The position numbers and the translations under genes are program-made. A stretch of DNA of 64,000 nucleotides from Welwitschia mirabilis (Eukaryota > Gnetophyta > Gnetopsida > Welwitschiales), in the NCBI GenBank assembly GCA_051453625.1, contig JBOZIK010000001.1:162186178-162250177 (forward strand). The letters are read 5' to 3'. The notes under the pieces were generated by a model. That model did not search any database. It was not told the origin of the DNA and saw only the letters and a program-made list of their open reading frames with translations. Position 1 is the first letter of the stretch; each line of letters starts with the position of its first letter. This document shows positions 43,521 to 52,805 of the stretch, piece by piece.

Positions 43521-46500
43521 GCCAAAGCCCTACCTTTAAAGCTATTTTAAACCAACCGTAATGTAATAATAACATAGTAACTAACCTTCTTGAATGTTTG
43601 ACACCTAGCCAATACCACCCCAATGCATGTCGTAGCTTTCACAGATCAAAACCGTCCTTGCTAAACTTGGCACTTCCAAAACCCTAGCTCTTATGTATCC
43701 AGCCTCTCCCCCTTTACGAATAGTCTAATGATATCCCACTAGGGCATAACATTTAGATGTTACAAATTATAATAATTTTCAAGATGATACAAGGATATCC
43801 TTAGCATTTATTAGCATTCTTTAGTAGATCTAAATCTTGGCATTTATAAAACCTTGTTTGTATGGGTAAATTATAAAGACACAAAGATAATATGGCTCTT
43901 GATTTGAAGGTAGTTGTGATAAGCTAAAATAGGTATTTATGTTAAATATAAGAGAAAATTATTATGAGGGTTTTAATAATTAACGTCATAGTAGAAATTT
44001 AACATGCATGTTGTATTTCTTTTGATTTTAAATTTTTGCTAAATAAGAAAAATATGATTTATGGAGGTAGGTTAAATATGGATTAAACCACATTAAAATG
44101 ATGTTTTGTTCTAATTTCTCTTCTTTAAAAGGGAAAAAAACTATGTAAATTTTCTTCCTTGTGACATTTGATAAGTCAAACCATATTTGTACATTTCCAT
44201 TACTAATCTCTACATTGACCTCAACAAAAACCATTTCTATTAATCATGTAGGAAAATACAGACACCTATCTATGTGAATTGAAGTATTAAAAATTGTTGA
44301 CAAATAATTCTCTCAATATTATTTACCTAAAAATTATTTACAAGTGAGTCTCTTAAGATTATTTATCACGTTCAATGTAAAATAGTTTGATCTTCTAAGT
44401 TATAGATTGTTTAAAAGAAAATCGAAATAATCCCAAAATAGATAATGATTAAAAACTACCTTAAATATTTTAAAACCAACAAAGAAATAAATGGATTAAT
44501 AATTTAACTAAATTATGAATTTAATATTATTATATAAAATAATTATTTTATTAACATGGTACATATTAATTATGAAGAATATTTAAAAATAGAGAAACAT
44601 GTTTTATTCTAATTAAATATACTTTACATTAGGTTTTAAGATCATAGGCCGCTTACAATACAATAAAGATATCAATAAAATTTTAATATATATTTAAGAA
44701 ATAATATTAATACATATAGGCATTATTAGAAATCTTTTCAAGAATCTACAATATTCTCTACCCATGTATCTTTATTATATTAATACTTTCGGCATAAGGA
44801 TTATTGTGTCATGATTAATGAATTGTCTCTTTTGATTTAATGTTAAATCCATAAGTCCATATGATATTTTTTAATGTTACCATTATTAAAATTGATAATT
44901 TTCATAAAATTATATGTAAATCATCATAACTATCATTAAAACTAGCTAAAATCTATCTCTTAATAAAAAGGGCTTCTCTGTCTTTGTGGGGATGCTCTAA
45001 ATGCAAGATGGGAAAACCCCCTCCTCTATGATAACTGCATAGATGATTCAATCCCTTCTTAAAAAATATTCTTGTTAAGGATGTCATCCCATCAACATAT
45101 TTATCATATTTTTTCATGGTTGATAGGATGTTTGGTCCTCATGTAAGGATGATTCCTTCCTTTTATTTTTACAATTGCTTTTACTCTATATCCTAATTCT
45201 TAAATTCATCATAGCCTTATAAGAGGGAAGTGATTCTTTGCAAAATGCACTTCGGCAAAGGTTCTTAATCACCTAAAGTCTAGAGTTACTTTTCTTCTCT
45301 ATTGTCTTCACTTATTGGTTTTTAATATGAAAAAATTCATTCTTATTAATTTAATGATTTCAACTGTAAATTTTATGATTTCTATTAATCATTTTTTATG
45401 GGATCTACTCCTTTTGTTTACAATCTTCATTACTTTTTATGTACATTTAAGCATCCATGTAGTAACCATTAATAAGTTGTTGGATTATGTTTCTTAANNN
45501 NNNNNNNNNNNNNNNNNNNNNNNNNNNNNNNNNNNNNNNNNNNNNNNNNNNNNNNNNNNNNNNNNNNNNNNNNNNNNNNNNNNNNNNNNNNNNNNNNNNN
45601 NNNNNNNNNNNNNNNNNNNNNNNNNNNNNNNNNNNNNNNNNNNNNNNNNNNNNNNNNNNNNNNNNNNNNNNNNNNNNNNNNNNNNNNNNNNNNNNNNNNN
45701 NNNNNNNNNNNNNNNNNNNNNNNNNNNNNNNNNNNNNNNNNNNNNNNNNNNNNNNNNNNNNNNNNNNNNNNNNNNNNNNNNNNNNNNNNNNNNNNNNNNN
45801 NNNNNNNNNNNNNNNNNNNNNNNNNNNNNNNNNNNNNNNNNNNNNNNNNNNNNNNNNNNNNNNNNNNNNNNNNNNNNNNNNNNNNNNNNNNNNNNNNNNN
45901 NNNNNNNNNNNNNNNNNNNNNNNNNNNNNNNNNNNNNNNNNNNNNNNNNNNNNNNNNNNNNNNNNNNNNNNNNNNNNNNNNNNNNNNNNNNNNNNNNNNN
46001 NNNNNNNNNNNNNNNNNNNNNNNNNNNNNNNNNNNNNNNNNNNNNNNNNNNNNNNNNNNNNNNNNNNNNNNNNNNNNNNNNNNNNNNNNNNNNNNNNNNN
46101 NNNNNNNNNNNNNNNNNNNNNNNNNNNNNNNNNNNNNNNNNNNNNNNNNNNNNNNNNNNNNNNNNNNNNNNNNNNNNNNNNNNNNNNNNNNNNNNNNNNN
46201 NNNNNNNNNNNNNNNNNNNNNNNNNNNNNNNNNNNNNNNNNNNNNNNNNNNNNNNNNNNNNNNNNNNNNNNNNNNNNNNNNNNNNNNNNNNNNNNNNNNN
46301 NNNNNNNNNNNNNNNNNNNNNNNNNNNNNNNNNNNNNNNNNNNNNNNNNNNNNNNNNNNNNNNNNNNNNNNNNNNNNNNNNNNNNNNNNNNNNNNNNNNN
46401 NNNNNNNNNNNTCTTCTACATCAAGTTTCTTTAGAAGAAAGTGAAATTTGTAGTGTTATGCATAAATTTAGATAAAGAGATTACATAAATTCATAAAAAT

Positions 46501-47101
46501 AATCTTGATAGTTTCTTCGATCAGTTAATTATTCTAAATTCCTAACTATGAAGTAGGTTTAGAAATTAGATTTGATGATAAAGAAGACTTGGTTATATAT
46601 AAAAGTCAATACTAGTTTGAAGCTTTAAGTAGTACTATTAAGTTATGATGAGGTTTCTACACTTGTGGTGTACATGAAGACGATTCAACCTTTCTTAGTT
46701 ACATAGTTTAAAAATGTTTGCTTATTTTCTAAGTGGATGTTCCTTTTCATTACTACATAGTTTTCATGAGGATTAGTTGTATTCACTAACTAGATGCTCT
46801 TATTAATTTTAAACATTCAAATTAAGTATGAAAGATGAAAAAATGTCGTATGGCTTTACACTTTTTAACAATGATGTAAGTGTATTACTAGTTTTTTATT
46901 TAATCATGACTTTAGTTCTTAAATTAGTGAATCCACAATCTATGTTATAAAAAAAGTGAAATGTTGTTTTATATGTTTTCTCATATGTTGGTGATATGAT
47001 TTGCTTTTTCAATTTTATGTCAAATGGTAGCCTTTTGAAACTTACATACTTTTTGAGTTGGATAATATTTTCTTTAAATAAAATTTGATGTTATAGATGA
47101 T
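43473..47101. repeat. Segmental duplication, copy 1
   Basis: Direct copy of 54,250-57,159. By eye roughly nine in ten bases agree. It begins inside the 5' part of L1 copy B, crosses the L1 5' end and target site (43,739), and continues through about 3.4 kb of unrecognised, AT-rich DNA. An N gap (45,498-46,411) replaces 229 bp present in copy 2. The right limit as far as can be compared is 47,101, where an LTR element interrupts copy 2. No gene was recognised in the duplicated part outside the LINE. Confidence 0.9.
45498..46411. other. Assembly gap, 914 N
   Basis: The duplicate has 229 bp here (56,240-56,468). Either the gap estimate is too large or copy 1 holds an extra insertion of about 0.7 kb. 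Confidence 0.9.
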
Positions 47102-47860
47102 GGTTTTTGTTCCTCAAGAAAAATACATATTTTGATATTGCATTAAATTTTAGCATATAGGAATATAATGGTTTTTTTAATAGAATTCTATGTCTAGGTT
47201 TAAAGGTAAATAATGATGAAGAACTAGTAGTATCACATTCTACTTATTGCATGTTCATGGTTAAATCATTTTTGTACTTGAAGTATACTTATTCAGATCT
47301 TACATATTTACTAAATTATATTTCTTAACTCATAGCTTATCTATGTTCTTTGCACTTAAATATTATAAGATATAGCCTCAAATTATTGAAATTTACATTA
47401 TCTTTAATATTATACTATTAAAACCAATTTTCATTTTTAATATTAATTGAACATAATGTTAACTAAGTAATTAATTTTCATTGTAGACATAATACCTGAG
47501 AGTTTCTTAATTTCTTGGTAATAATATTTTATTTTTGTGGATTTCTATTAAGTAAAATATTATAGTTTTGTTTACTAGTAAGATGGAGTACACAAGCCCT
47601 TCTTCTAGAATTTAGAACATACTTTTGCTTAAGGGATTTTTTTAAAAGTTATATGACTATATTTTTTATAGTAGATATATATATTTAAAGTTTGTTAGAT
47701 GAAAGTAGTACTAATAGTCTTATTCTTTGAAAAATAGAACATAACATATAGATATCAAACATCAATTTGTTCATAATGAAGTTATCATAGAAATACTCTA
47801 TATCAAGTTGAGTTGTTCATGAAAACTCACTCTACAAAGTGTCTAGAAGCTTTAGCTAAT
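47102..47860. other. AT-rich sequence, no recognised gene
   Basis: It continues the duplicated locus beyond the point where copy 2 is interrupted. Nothing coding was recognised. Confidence 0.3.
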
Positions 47861-48096
47861 ATGGTCAACATTGACCATATGATCAAAGTCAAGGTTGACA
47901 CAAGTTAAAGTGTAACTTTTAGTGTGGTTAAAGTCAACATGAATGTGTAGGTAAAATGTGCTTAGGTTAATGCTTGTACCCTCATCCAATGGGTGGTAGA
48001 AATGCAATTAGGTTAATGCTTGTACCCTTGTTTGAAAGGTAGTAAAAATTGATATCTCTCGCTCAAATATTAGATGTATATAAAATATATATCTAA
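47861..48096 (-). mobile_element. Inverted-repeat element, partial copy
   Basis: This holds the interior and one terminal repeat of the element at 49,395-49,646. The interior is in the opposite orientation (TTAGGTTAATGCTTGTA here, its complement there) but the right terminal repeat and right flank are the same. The left terminal repeat is missing; a short palindrome (TATGGTCAA CA TTGACCATA, about 47,870) stands there instead. Confidence 0.65.
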
Positions 48097-48111
48097 GATA
48101 GTAGTCACTTG

Positions 48112-48157
48112 CCACTAATTATTATTAGTTATAAGTGCAATAATTATTAAGTCTTTT
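48112..48157. repeat. 46-bp direct repeat, left copy
   Basis: Starts CCACTAATTATTATTAGTTA and ends TTAAGTCTTTT at the N gap. It recurs at 49,652-49,697 with one difference. With the adjoining terminal repeat it forms a direct repeat of about 100 bp around the gene-like island. Confidence 0.85.
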
Positions 48158-48257
48158 NNNNNNNNNNNNNNNNNNNNNNNNNNNNNNNNNNNNNNNNNNN
48201 NNNNNNNNNNNNNNNNNNNNNNNNNNNNNNNNNNNNNNNNNNNNNNNNNNNNNNNNN
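48158..48257. other. Assembly gap, 100 N (unknown size)
   Basis: Falls exactly where the left 46-bp repeat ends and the GC-richer island begins. Confidence 0.95.
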
Positions 48258-48670
48258 GTAAATCGGATTTTGGCCGGGACAATTAATTTCCTAAAAAGCT
48301 TAATCTCTAATTCCATATTTACGCCCAGAATTTTTATGTGTGGGTAAAACTTTTCACGGATTAACGATATGTTAGCTGTTGCTGGGGATCATTCGCAAAC
48401 CATGGTCAAAACGTCTTACCGCATGATTTCGCATCCAAAAATTGTACATGTGTTAGGTCCGTCAGAACAGAAGTCTGACTATAAGCATGTTCTTAAGCAT
48501 TGAGCACGCCTAATTTCCAATGTCTTAAATACTATTTCAAACACGACATTTCTACTCCTCCCAGCCTTACCATACTTCAATTCTACATTTCTACATAGAT
48601 TACAGTACAATTCTACGGTTCTGTAAGCAATGAATCTTAACAGAAATTCCCCGAATACCGTGTGCGACTC

Positions 48671-48684
48671 CGCGTTATAACGCG
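48671..48684. promoter_or_regulatory. 14-bp perfect palindrome
   Basis: CGCGTTATAACGCG, CpG-rich, inside the island. It may be a binding site; no factor is suggested. Confidence 0.4.
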
Positions 48685-48707
48685 TGGAACAGAAAAGCAC
48701 GTAGATG

Positions 48708-48737
48708 TTTGAAGATGGCTGATTTGAAGATGGCTGA
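48708..48737. repeat. 15-bp perfect tandem duplication
   Basis: TTTGAAGATGGCTGA occurs twice in a row inside the island. Confidence 0.95.
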
Positions 48738-48813
48738 TCAAGTTGAGCACAAGTAAAATACATAATTAACAAGACATTATTTCAAATAAGCTTGCGAAGA
48801 CTCTACCAATACC

Positions 48814-48829
48814 ATTGGATGCATCCAAT
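48814..48829. promoter_or_regulatory. 16-bp perfect palindrome
   Basis: ATTGGATGCATCCAAT lies just downstream (minus strand) of the candidate intron. It contains ATGCAT, the core of RY elements bound by B3 factors. The function is only a guess. Confidence 0.4.
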
Positions 48830-49143
48830 TAGCTATAACATCTGTCACTGTAAAAAAAACAGAAACGTAAATAACTTGAAAGAGAAGCAGCCAGAGATTC
48901 AAAAACAAAATGCCATACCTCAATACAATAGCGATTCGCTGTGCCTGTGCCTTTTCAGGAAAAACAAATTAATTCAACAAAAAATCTCTTTCAGAGGGCG
49001 TTTTCAAGCTCCGGGCCGCGGGGGCACTGCAATTCTGCGTAAGGCTTTCACGCGCTTCGATGTTTATGTGCACTATGTTTAGTTTTATTTACGAGCTTCT
49101 CTTATACCTCTTCCTTGAAATTAAAATATAATTATTTATAAAC

Positions 49144-49351
49144 GTCTATGGACCTTTTATCTTGTGGACCTTTCATCTAGTGGTAAAAGACATATGCTTG
49201 TGAAGTTTCTAACTTCGAGTCACATATTGGGTGTATAAGATGCGGAGTGCCAAAAAAAATAAAAAATAAAAAAAAAATAGATGTGGTTGTAACCCTAGGG
49301 GTGCTACGGTCACAATGGAATTAATTGGCCACCTTAACAACCTTCCCCCCT
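49144..49351 (+). mobile_element. tRNA-derived SINE with perfect 17-bp target-site duplication
   Basis: 208 bp flanked by identical TATAATTATTTATAAAC (49,127-49,143 and 49,352-49,368). A box A-like TTCATCTAGTGG is at 49,172-49,183 and a box B-like AACTTCGAGTC at 49,211-49,221. An A-rich tract lies in the middle (about 49,252-49,279), followed by a 70-bp tail ending in a C-run. Perfect duplication makes it the youngest datable insertion by this measure in the central region. The tail after the A tract is unusual and may be a separate 3' domain. Confidence 0.85.
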
Positions 49352-49394
49352 TATAATTATTTATAAACAATTTTTAAAATGGTATAATACTAAT

Positions 49395-49646
49395 TTAGAT
49401 ATATATTTTATATACATTTAATATTTAACCGAGAGATATCAATTTTTACTGTTTTTCGAATGAGGATACAAGCATTAACCTAACTGCATTTCTGTCGCCT
49501 TTTAGACGAGGGTATAAGCATTAACCTAAGCACCTATACAAATGTGTTGACTTTAACCACACTCAAAGTGAACTTATATCATATGATCAGAGTCAAAATT
49601 GATATCTCTCGACCAAATATTAAATGTATATAAAATATATATCTAA
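49395..49646. mobile_element. Terminal-inverted-repeat (MITE-like) element, full copy
   Basis: 252 bp with terminal inverted repeats of about 52 bp: left TTAGATATATATTTTATATA..., right ...TATATAAAATATATATCTAA. The arms differ mainly at three bases near the inner part. The ends can be read as TA|GATATATA ... TATATATC|TA, consistent with a TA target. The interior carries two related blocks with AAGCATTAACCTAA. It has no coding capacity. A partial copy with inverted interior is at 47,861-48,096. Confidence 0.75.
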
Positions 49647-49651
49647 GTTTT

Positions 49652-49697
49652 CCACTGATTATTATTAGTTATAAGTGCAATAATTATTAAGTCTTTT
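49652..49697. repeat. 46-bp direct repeat, right copy
   Basis: Partner of 48,112-48,157 (CCACTGATTATTATTAGTTA ... TTAAGTCTTTT). It adjoins the right terminal repeat of the MITE-like element exactly as the left copy does. Confidence 0.85.
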
Positions 49698-50150
49698 ATA
49701 GAATCAATTCCATTAGTTATAATTACATTAATTAGAAAGCCCTTTATGGATGTGCCTTCATTTTTATTTGTAACCATTTTTACTAATCTTGTTATTTAAG
49801 CAAATAATCACAATGTTGGAAACAAATGGTCATGATTTAAGTATCTAAGAATATCTCTTTTCTATATTTAAATATGAAAATGCATAAACTGAAAAAGATA
49901 ATTACATAGGTAAGGAAGTGCTCATAGAGTTTATAAAGATGTCAAGTATTATTTTTTAATAATGAAAATAATAAAAAACAATATAAGCATTTAAGTATTA
50001 CAATGAAGGTAACAAATAATAATATGAGCATGTAGAATAAATAAATTAGTAATATTTAATTATAAAGAAATAATAATAATTTATTTTATTTTATTTGGTA
50101 TAAAGACAAACCAAAAGCTGTTATTATCACTGTGTACTTGGTTAAGTCAA
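49698..50150. other. AT-rich sequence, no recognised gene
   Basis: Low-complexity A/T-rich stretch; nothing supported. Confidence 0.35.
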
Positions 50151-50158
50151 TTGCACTG

Positions 50159-50425
50159 TACGCTTATGGATTGTACCATCTTCTCAAGCAGTGTAGCAAT
50201 ACTATTTTTGAGCTAGAGGTTAGGTGAAACCTATGCGTTTCAGGACACTATTGTCATCGCTTCACATTCTTACTAAAGATTGAGACTGATCCTCAGAAAA
50301 GTCCGATTGTAAAGGTTACAGGTCAACCTGAAATACATGGAAAGAGATTAACAGATATCCGAATTAGGCTTGGGTAGAAGCTGATCGTCAAGAATGGAGT
50401 AGGGGCTTTTGCTAGACCACTATAA
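50159..50425 (+). pseudogene. Probable heavy-metal-associated (HMA) domain fragment
   Basis: One plus-strand frame ends at TAA 50,423-50,425 with only two internal stops (TGA 50,225-50,227 and TAG 50,375-50,377) and no shift. It reads NTIFELEVR, NLCVSGHYCHRFTFLLK, then IETDPQKSPIVKVTGQPEIH, then RLTDIRIRLG and KLIVKNGVGAFARPL. This follows the HMA layout of plant metallochaperone-like (HIPP) proteins: a beta strand ending in a Cys-containing metal loop, a helix, a second strand before VxVTG, then a helix and a final strand. The CxxC pair is not clean (C, then C five residues on). GC is above the surroundings. Family assignment is tentative. Confidence 0.4.
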
Positions 50426-50903
50426 ATCGTGTGTGCATCCTAATTGGTATTTCTATGTTTTTTGCTCTTTATTTTTCAAAATAGTCTCTTTTTCTTTTTT
50501 AAAGACTTTTTGAAGAATCCAAAAAATCATGAAAGCACTACTTTATCATTAAGATGTCTCTTTAAAGATAGTATTATTAGAATTATGTTTTCTCTTATTA
50601 TTATTTTTATTGTAAATAGTTAATTAGTTTTTATCACATAATATTATTATCAATATTATTATTAATAACTTATTATATAATATAAAAAATGATAATAAAA
50701 TAGTACTTTTGTTTATATAAATATTGTAGTTGTATTAAGTAACTGTTATTTTTCATTAGTTTTATAATATATTTTAATTATATAATTAAATTAAAAACTA
50801 TAGATATATAAATTTAAATAAAAATAATTTAAAATTTTAATTAAATTAAATGAAAAATATTTTCTTATATTAGCTTTATCTAGATCAATGACTTCTTAGC
50901 AAT
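50426..50903. other. AT-rich sequence, no recognised gene
   Basis: Very low GC, mainly A and T runs; nothing coding. Confidence 0.35.
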
Positions 50904-51263
50904 TCATTTACCTTTAACAATAGCTTCCTTGCCATTGCCTTTAGTATCTACTTCTCCATCACTTTCTTCAACACTAACATATTCTCCACAAGGAGCACCA
51001 TTTCCTCCTTATTGATCATGGCACCCTTGTATGATTTTCTCATAAGCCTCAACCTTACCTTTCGTTTTAGATTTAATTTTAATGTCATTAACATTGCCTC
51101 CTAGAACGTGTTTGGTTAAGTGATAATCCTCCTCTTCGGCTTTGTAAAGAACTACATGGCTTACTTCAAATATTAGGGCACACATTTTGTTATAGCTGAG
51201 GTATCACCATATCTCAGAAGTTTCATCTCCCCACTTTGGCAAAAAATGGCCCCACATCATCAT
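50904..51263 (-). pseudogene. Unidentified decayed coding frame, 120 codons
   Basis: Minus strand, from three ATG codons at 51,263 to TGA at 50,904-50,906, a single frame with only two internal stops (after SEIW and after CHDQ). It contains YLSYNKMCALIFEVSHVVLY, KAEEEDYHLTKHVLGGNVND, KGKVEAYEKIIQGC and a Gly/Glu/Lys-rich acidic tail (SVEESDGEVDTKGNGKEAIV). The soluble, charged composition and clean frame indicate a former host gene rather than a transposon. The family was not recognised. It points opposite to the HMA-like fragment next to it. Confidence 0.5.
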
Positions 51264-51419
51264 CCACCCCATAACTCAGACCTTCACATACCCCAGATCA
51301 TGTTGGAACAATAAGAACTAATATTTGGATGGGGTTAATGATCATCCATGACATAGCCATGTGGCCAGGATAGCTGTCGTTATTTGCTATGCCATTGATA
51401 ACCTCTCCATGTAATGGTT

Positions 51420-52805
51420 CGACACCACCAAAAGACAAAAGAAAACCAATTAAAAAAGAAGCAATGTATAAGATTTCTTATTATATGTTCTTCATATGCA
51501 TAAATATCCATCCATTGCCAAATAGTTATACATCATTAATTAATTAATTATGAACCATTATCAATCCTAACCTACTTTCACTTGCACTTGCAATGCTTTT
51601 GCTAGTCCAAAATTGGAGTTCTAGTCATGGAGAATTGTTCCTTCAATCATAAGCTCAGAGGGATGAAGCAATTTGTTCTTGAAATCGATGGCGTTACAGG
51701 CTGTGAATTTGAATCTAGTTTCCACTAAAGACACCGACATTGACATACATGAATCCATATCATAGACACTCTTTCCAAGCCTGAAGCATTGGTGATGTAT
51801 TTCACTCTGGTTTCTAAATACATGGTTCTTAGTTGTTAGTTGAGAAATGTAAGAAAAAAGGTAGATTCAAAGATAACTTTAAAGTTACTAAGGCAATCTA
51901 TGCTTAGGATTTAGCAGCTAAGAACTCCTTCAAAGATCATAGCCCAGGCATCTGTGTGTACTAGAAAATTTATCTCCAGGCCAAACATCTTCTTCATAGT
52001 TACGGTAATTAAAGAATGCTCATCATGTAAATCGACTGAGATCCATTTTGTGGTTTATTACTTACTATTCCTTGTTTGATCTAAGGCGACATCATAACCA
52101 TTGACCCGTGACCGCCTACCTGTCGAAGTTAAAATCGTTTGGAATGAGGCTTGGAATATTGTCTGGACTAGAAACTCCTTCTACATGAGAGTCAAAATAT
52201 CATAGGAGGAACCTCCGTGCTTATTGTTAGTGATTAGAAATAGAGTTTCATTCCACTACAACCTCAATCGCAAAACTTCAGAGACCTCATTAACAAATTT
52301 CTGTCCTTTTGCAACATCCGGCGATGAATGATCATTATTCTCTGACGTAACTACTAAGTCCCTGTATTATTATTCTGTCACAACATAGTACGGATGTTTT
52401 CCCTTTCTCATGCCAGACTTGAGATAGTTGTCAATGAAATTGTAGGAAGTTTGCTAAAACCAACTGTTAGTTTTACAATTCATTAAATGCAGATTCTATT
52501 ACACCCAATTTTAAGCTATAAAAAAATTGCTGGTTAACTTGTTAAGATGTCACTGTGTATTCTTTTCTTAACTCCTTGTCATGCTAACTTACCCTTAGAT
52601 TCCTTTGCGAATCATAATTAAAAGTCCTTGCATTATTTTCTGCAATGGAAATAACCTCATTAAATTAAGTTTACCATTTTAAAAATCAGTTCTTGCTATT
52701 AATTATACTTAATTATAGTAAAAAACTATATTATTTTAAATTTTAAAAGTTAAAAAAATAGGAGTAATGCTATCCCAGATAATTCAATGGCTAGGGATGG
52801 TCTCT
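51420..52805. repeat. Tandem duplication unit 1 (about 1.4 kb)
   Basis: Begins near GACACCACCAAAAGACAAAA and ends near AATTCAATGGCTAGGGA. The whole unit recurs at 52,806-54,245 in the same order and orientation, including the rearranged phospholipase C sequence. Confidence 0.85.
51618..52440. pseudogene. Non-specific phospholipase C pseudogene, internally inverted (unit 1)
   Basis: Plus strand 51,630-51,720 gives ENCSFNHKLRGM and IDGVTG, the N-terminal active-site region of the plant phosphoesterase family (ENRSFDHMLGW ... INGVTG). The C-terminal part is on the minus strand: NNDHSSPDVAKGQKFVNEV and WNETLFLITN near 52,230-52,330, and DAWAMIFEGVL near 51,920-51,950. The middle of the gene is missing. 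These enzymes hydrolyse phospholipids to diacylglycerol. The split over two strands plus stops rule out function. Confidence 0.8.

Larger units (their letters stand above)
37783..43738 (-). mobile_element. Near full-length L1 LINE with J-domain ORF3 (copy B)
   Basis: About 5.95 kb on the minus strand, in this order: 5' UTR, ORF1 with DUF4283-like and CCHC domains, ORF2 with endonuclease, reverse transcriptase and zinc-binding domains, ORF3 with a J-domain, 3' UTR, and a poly(A) tail (T-run at 37,784-37,790). The flanks share CTAGGGCATA (37,773-37,782 and 43,739-43,748), a target-site duplication as made by target-primed reverse transcription. All frames contain stops, so this copy is inactive. 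Its 5' junction is also present at 54,520 in the segmental duplicate, so insertion came before duplication. Confidence 0.85.
48258..49126 (-). ncRNA. GC-richer gene-like island, possible 5' exon/intron or non-coding transcript
   Basis: This 0.87-kb stretch has many CpG sites and looks unlike its decayed surroundings. On the minus strand a CG-rich part (49,000-49,060) precedes a possible donor GAG|GTATGG (about 48,913-48,920) and a possible acceptor TTTTTTTTACAG|TGACAG (about 48,847-48,858), giving a candidate intron of about 70 bp. A 97-codon minus-strand frame (48,479-48,772) follows but resembles no known protein. It also holds two perfect palindromes and a 15-bp tandem duplication. It could be the 5' end of a gene whose rest lies in or beyond the gap, a non-coding RNA, or a captured host fragment. 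Confidence 0.3.

Noticed and set aside
45487-46434. 315-codon open frame
   Set aside because: Artefact of the 914-N gap; the duplicate at 56,240-56,468 has ordinary non-coding sequence here.
48479-48772. Minus-strand 97-codon frame in the GC-richer island as a protein gene
   Set aside because: No family resemblance and no clear start context; kept only as part of a possible transcript.
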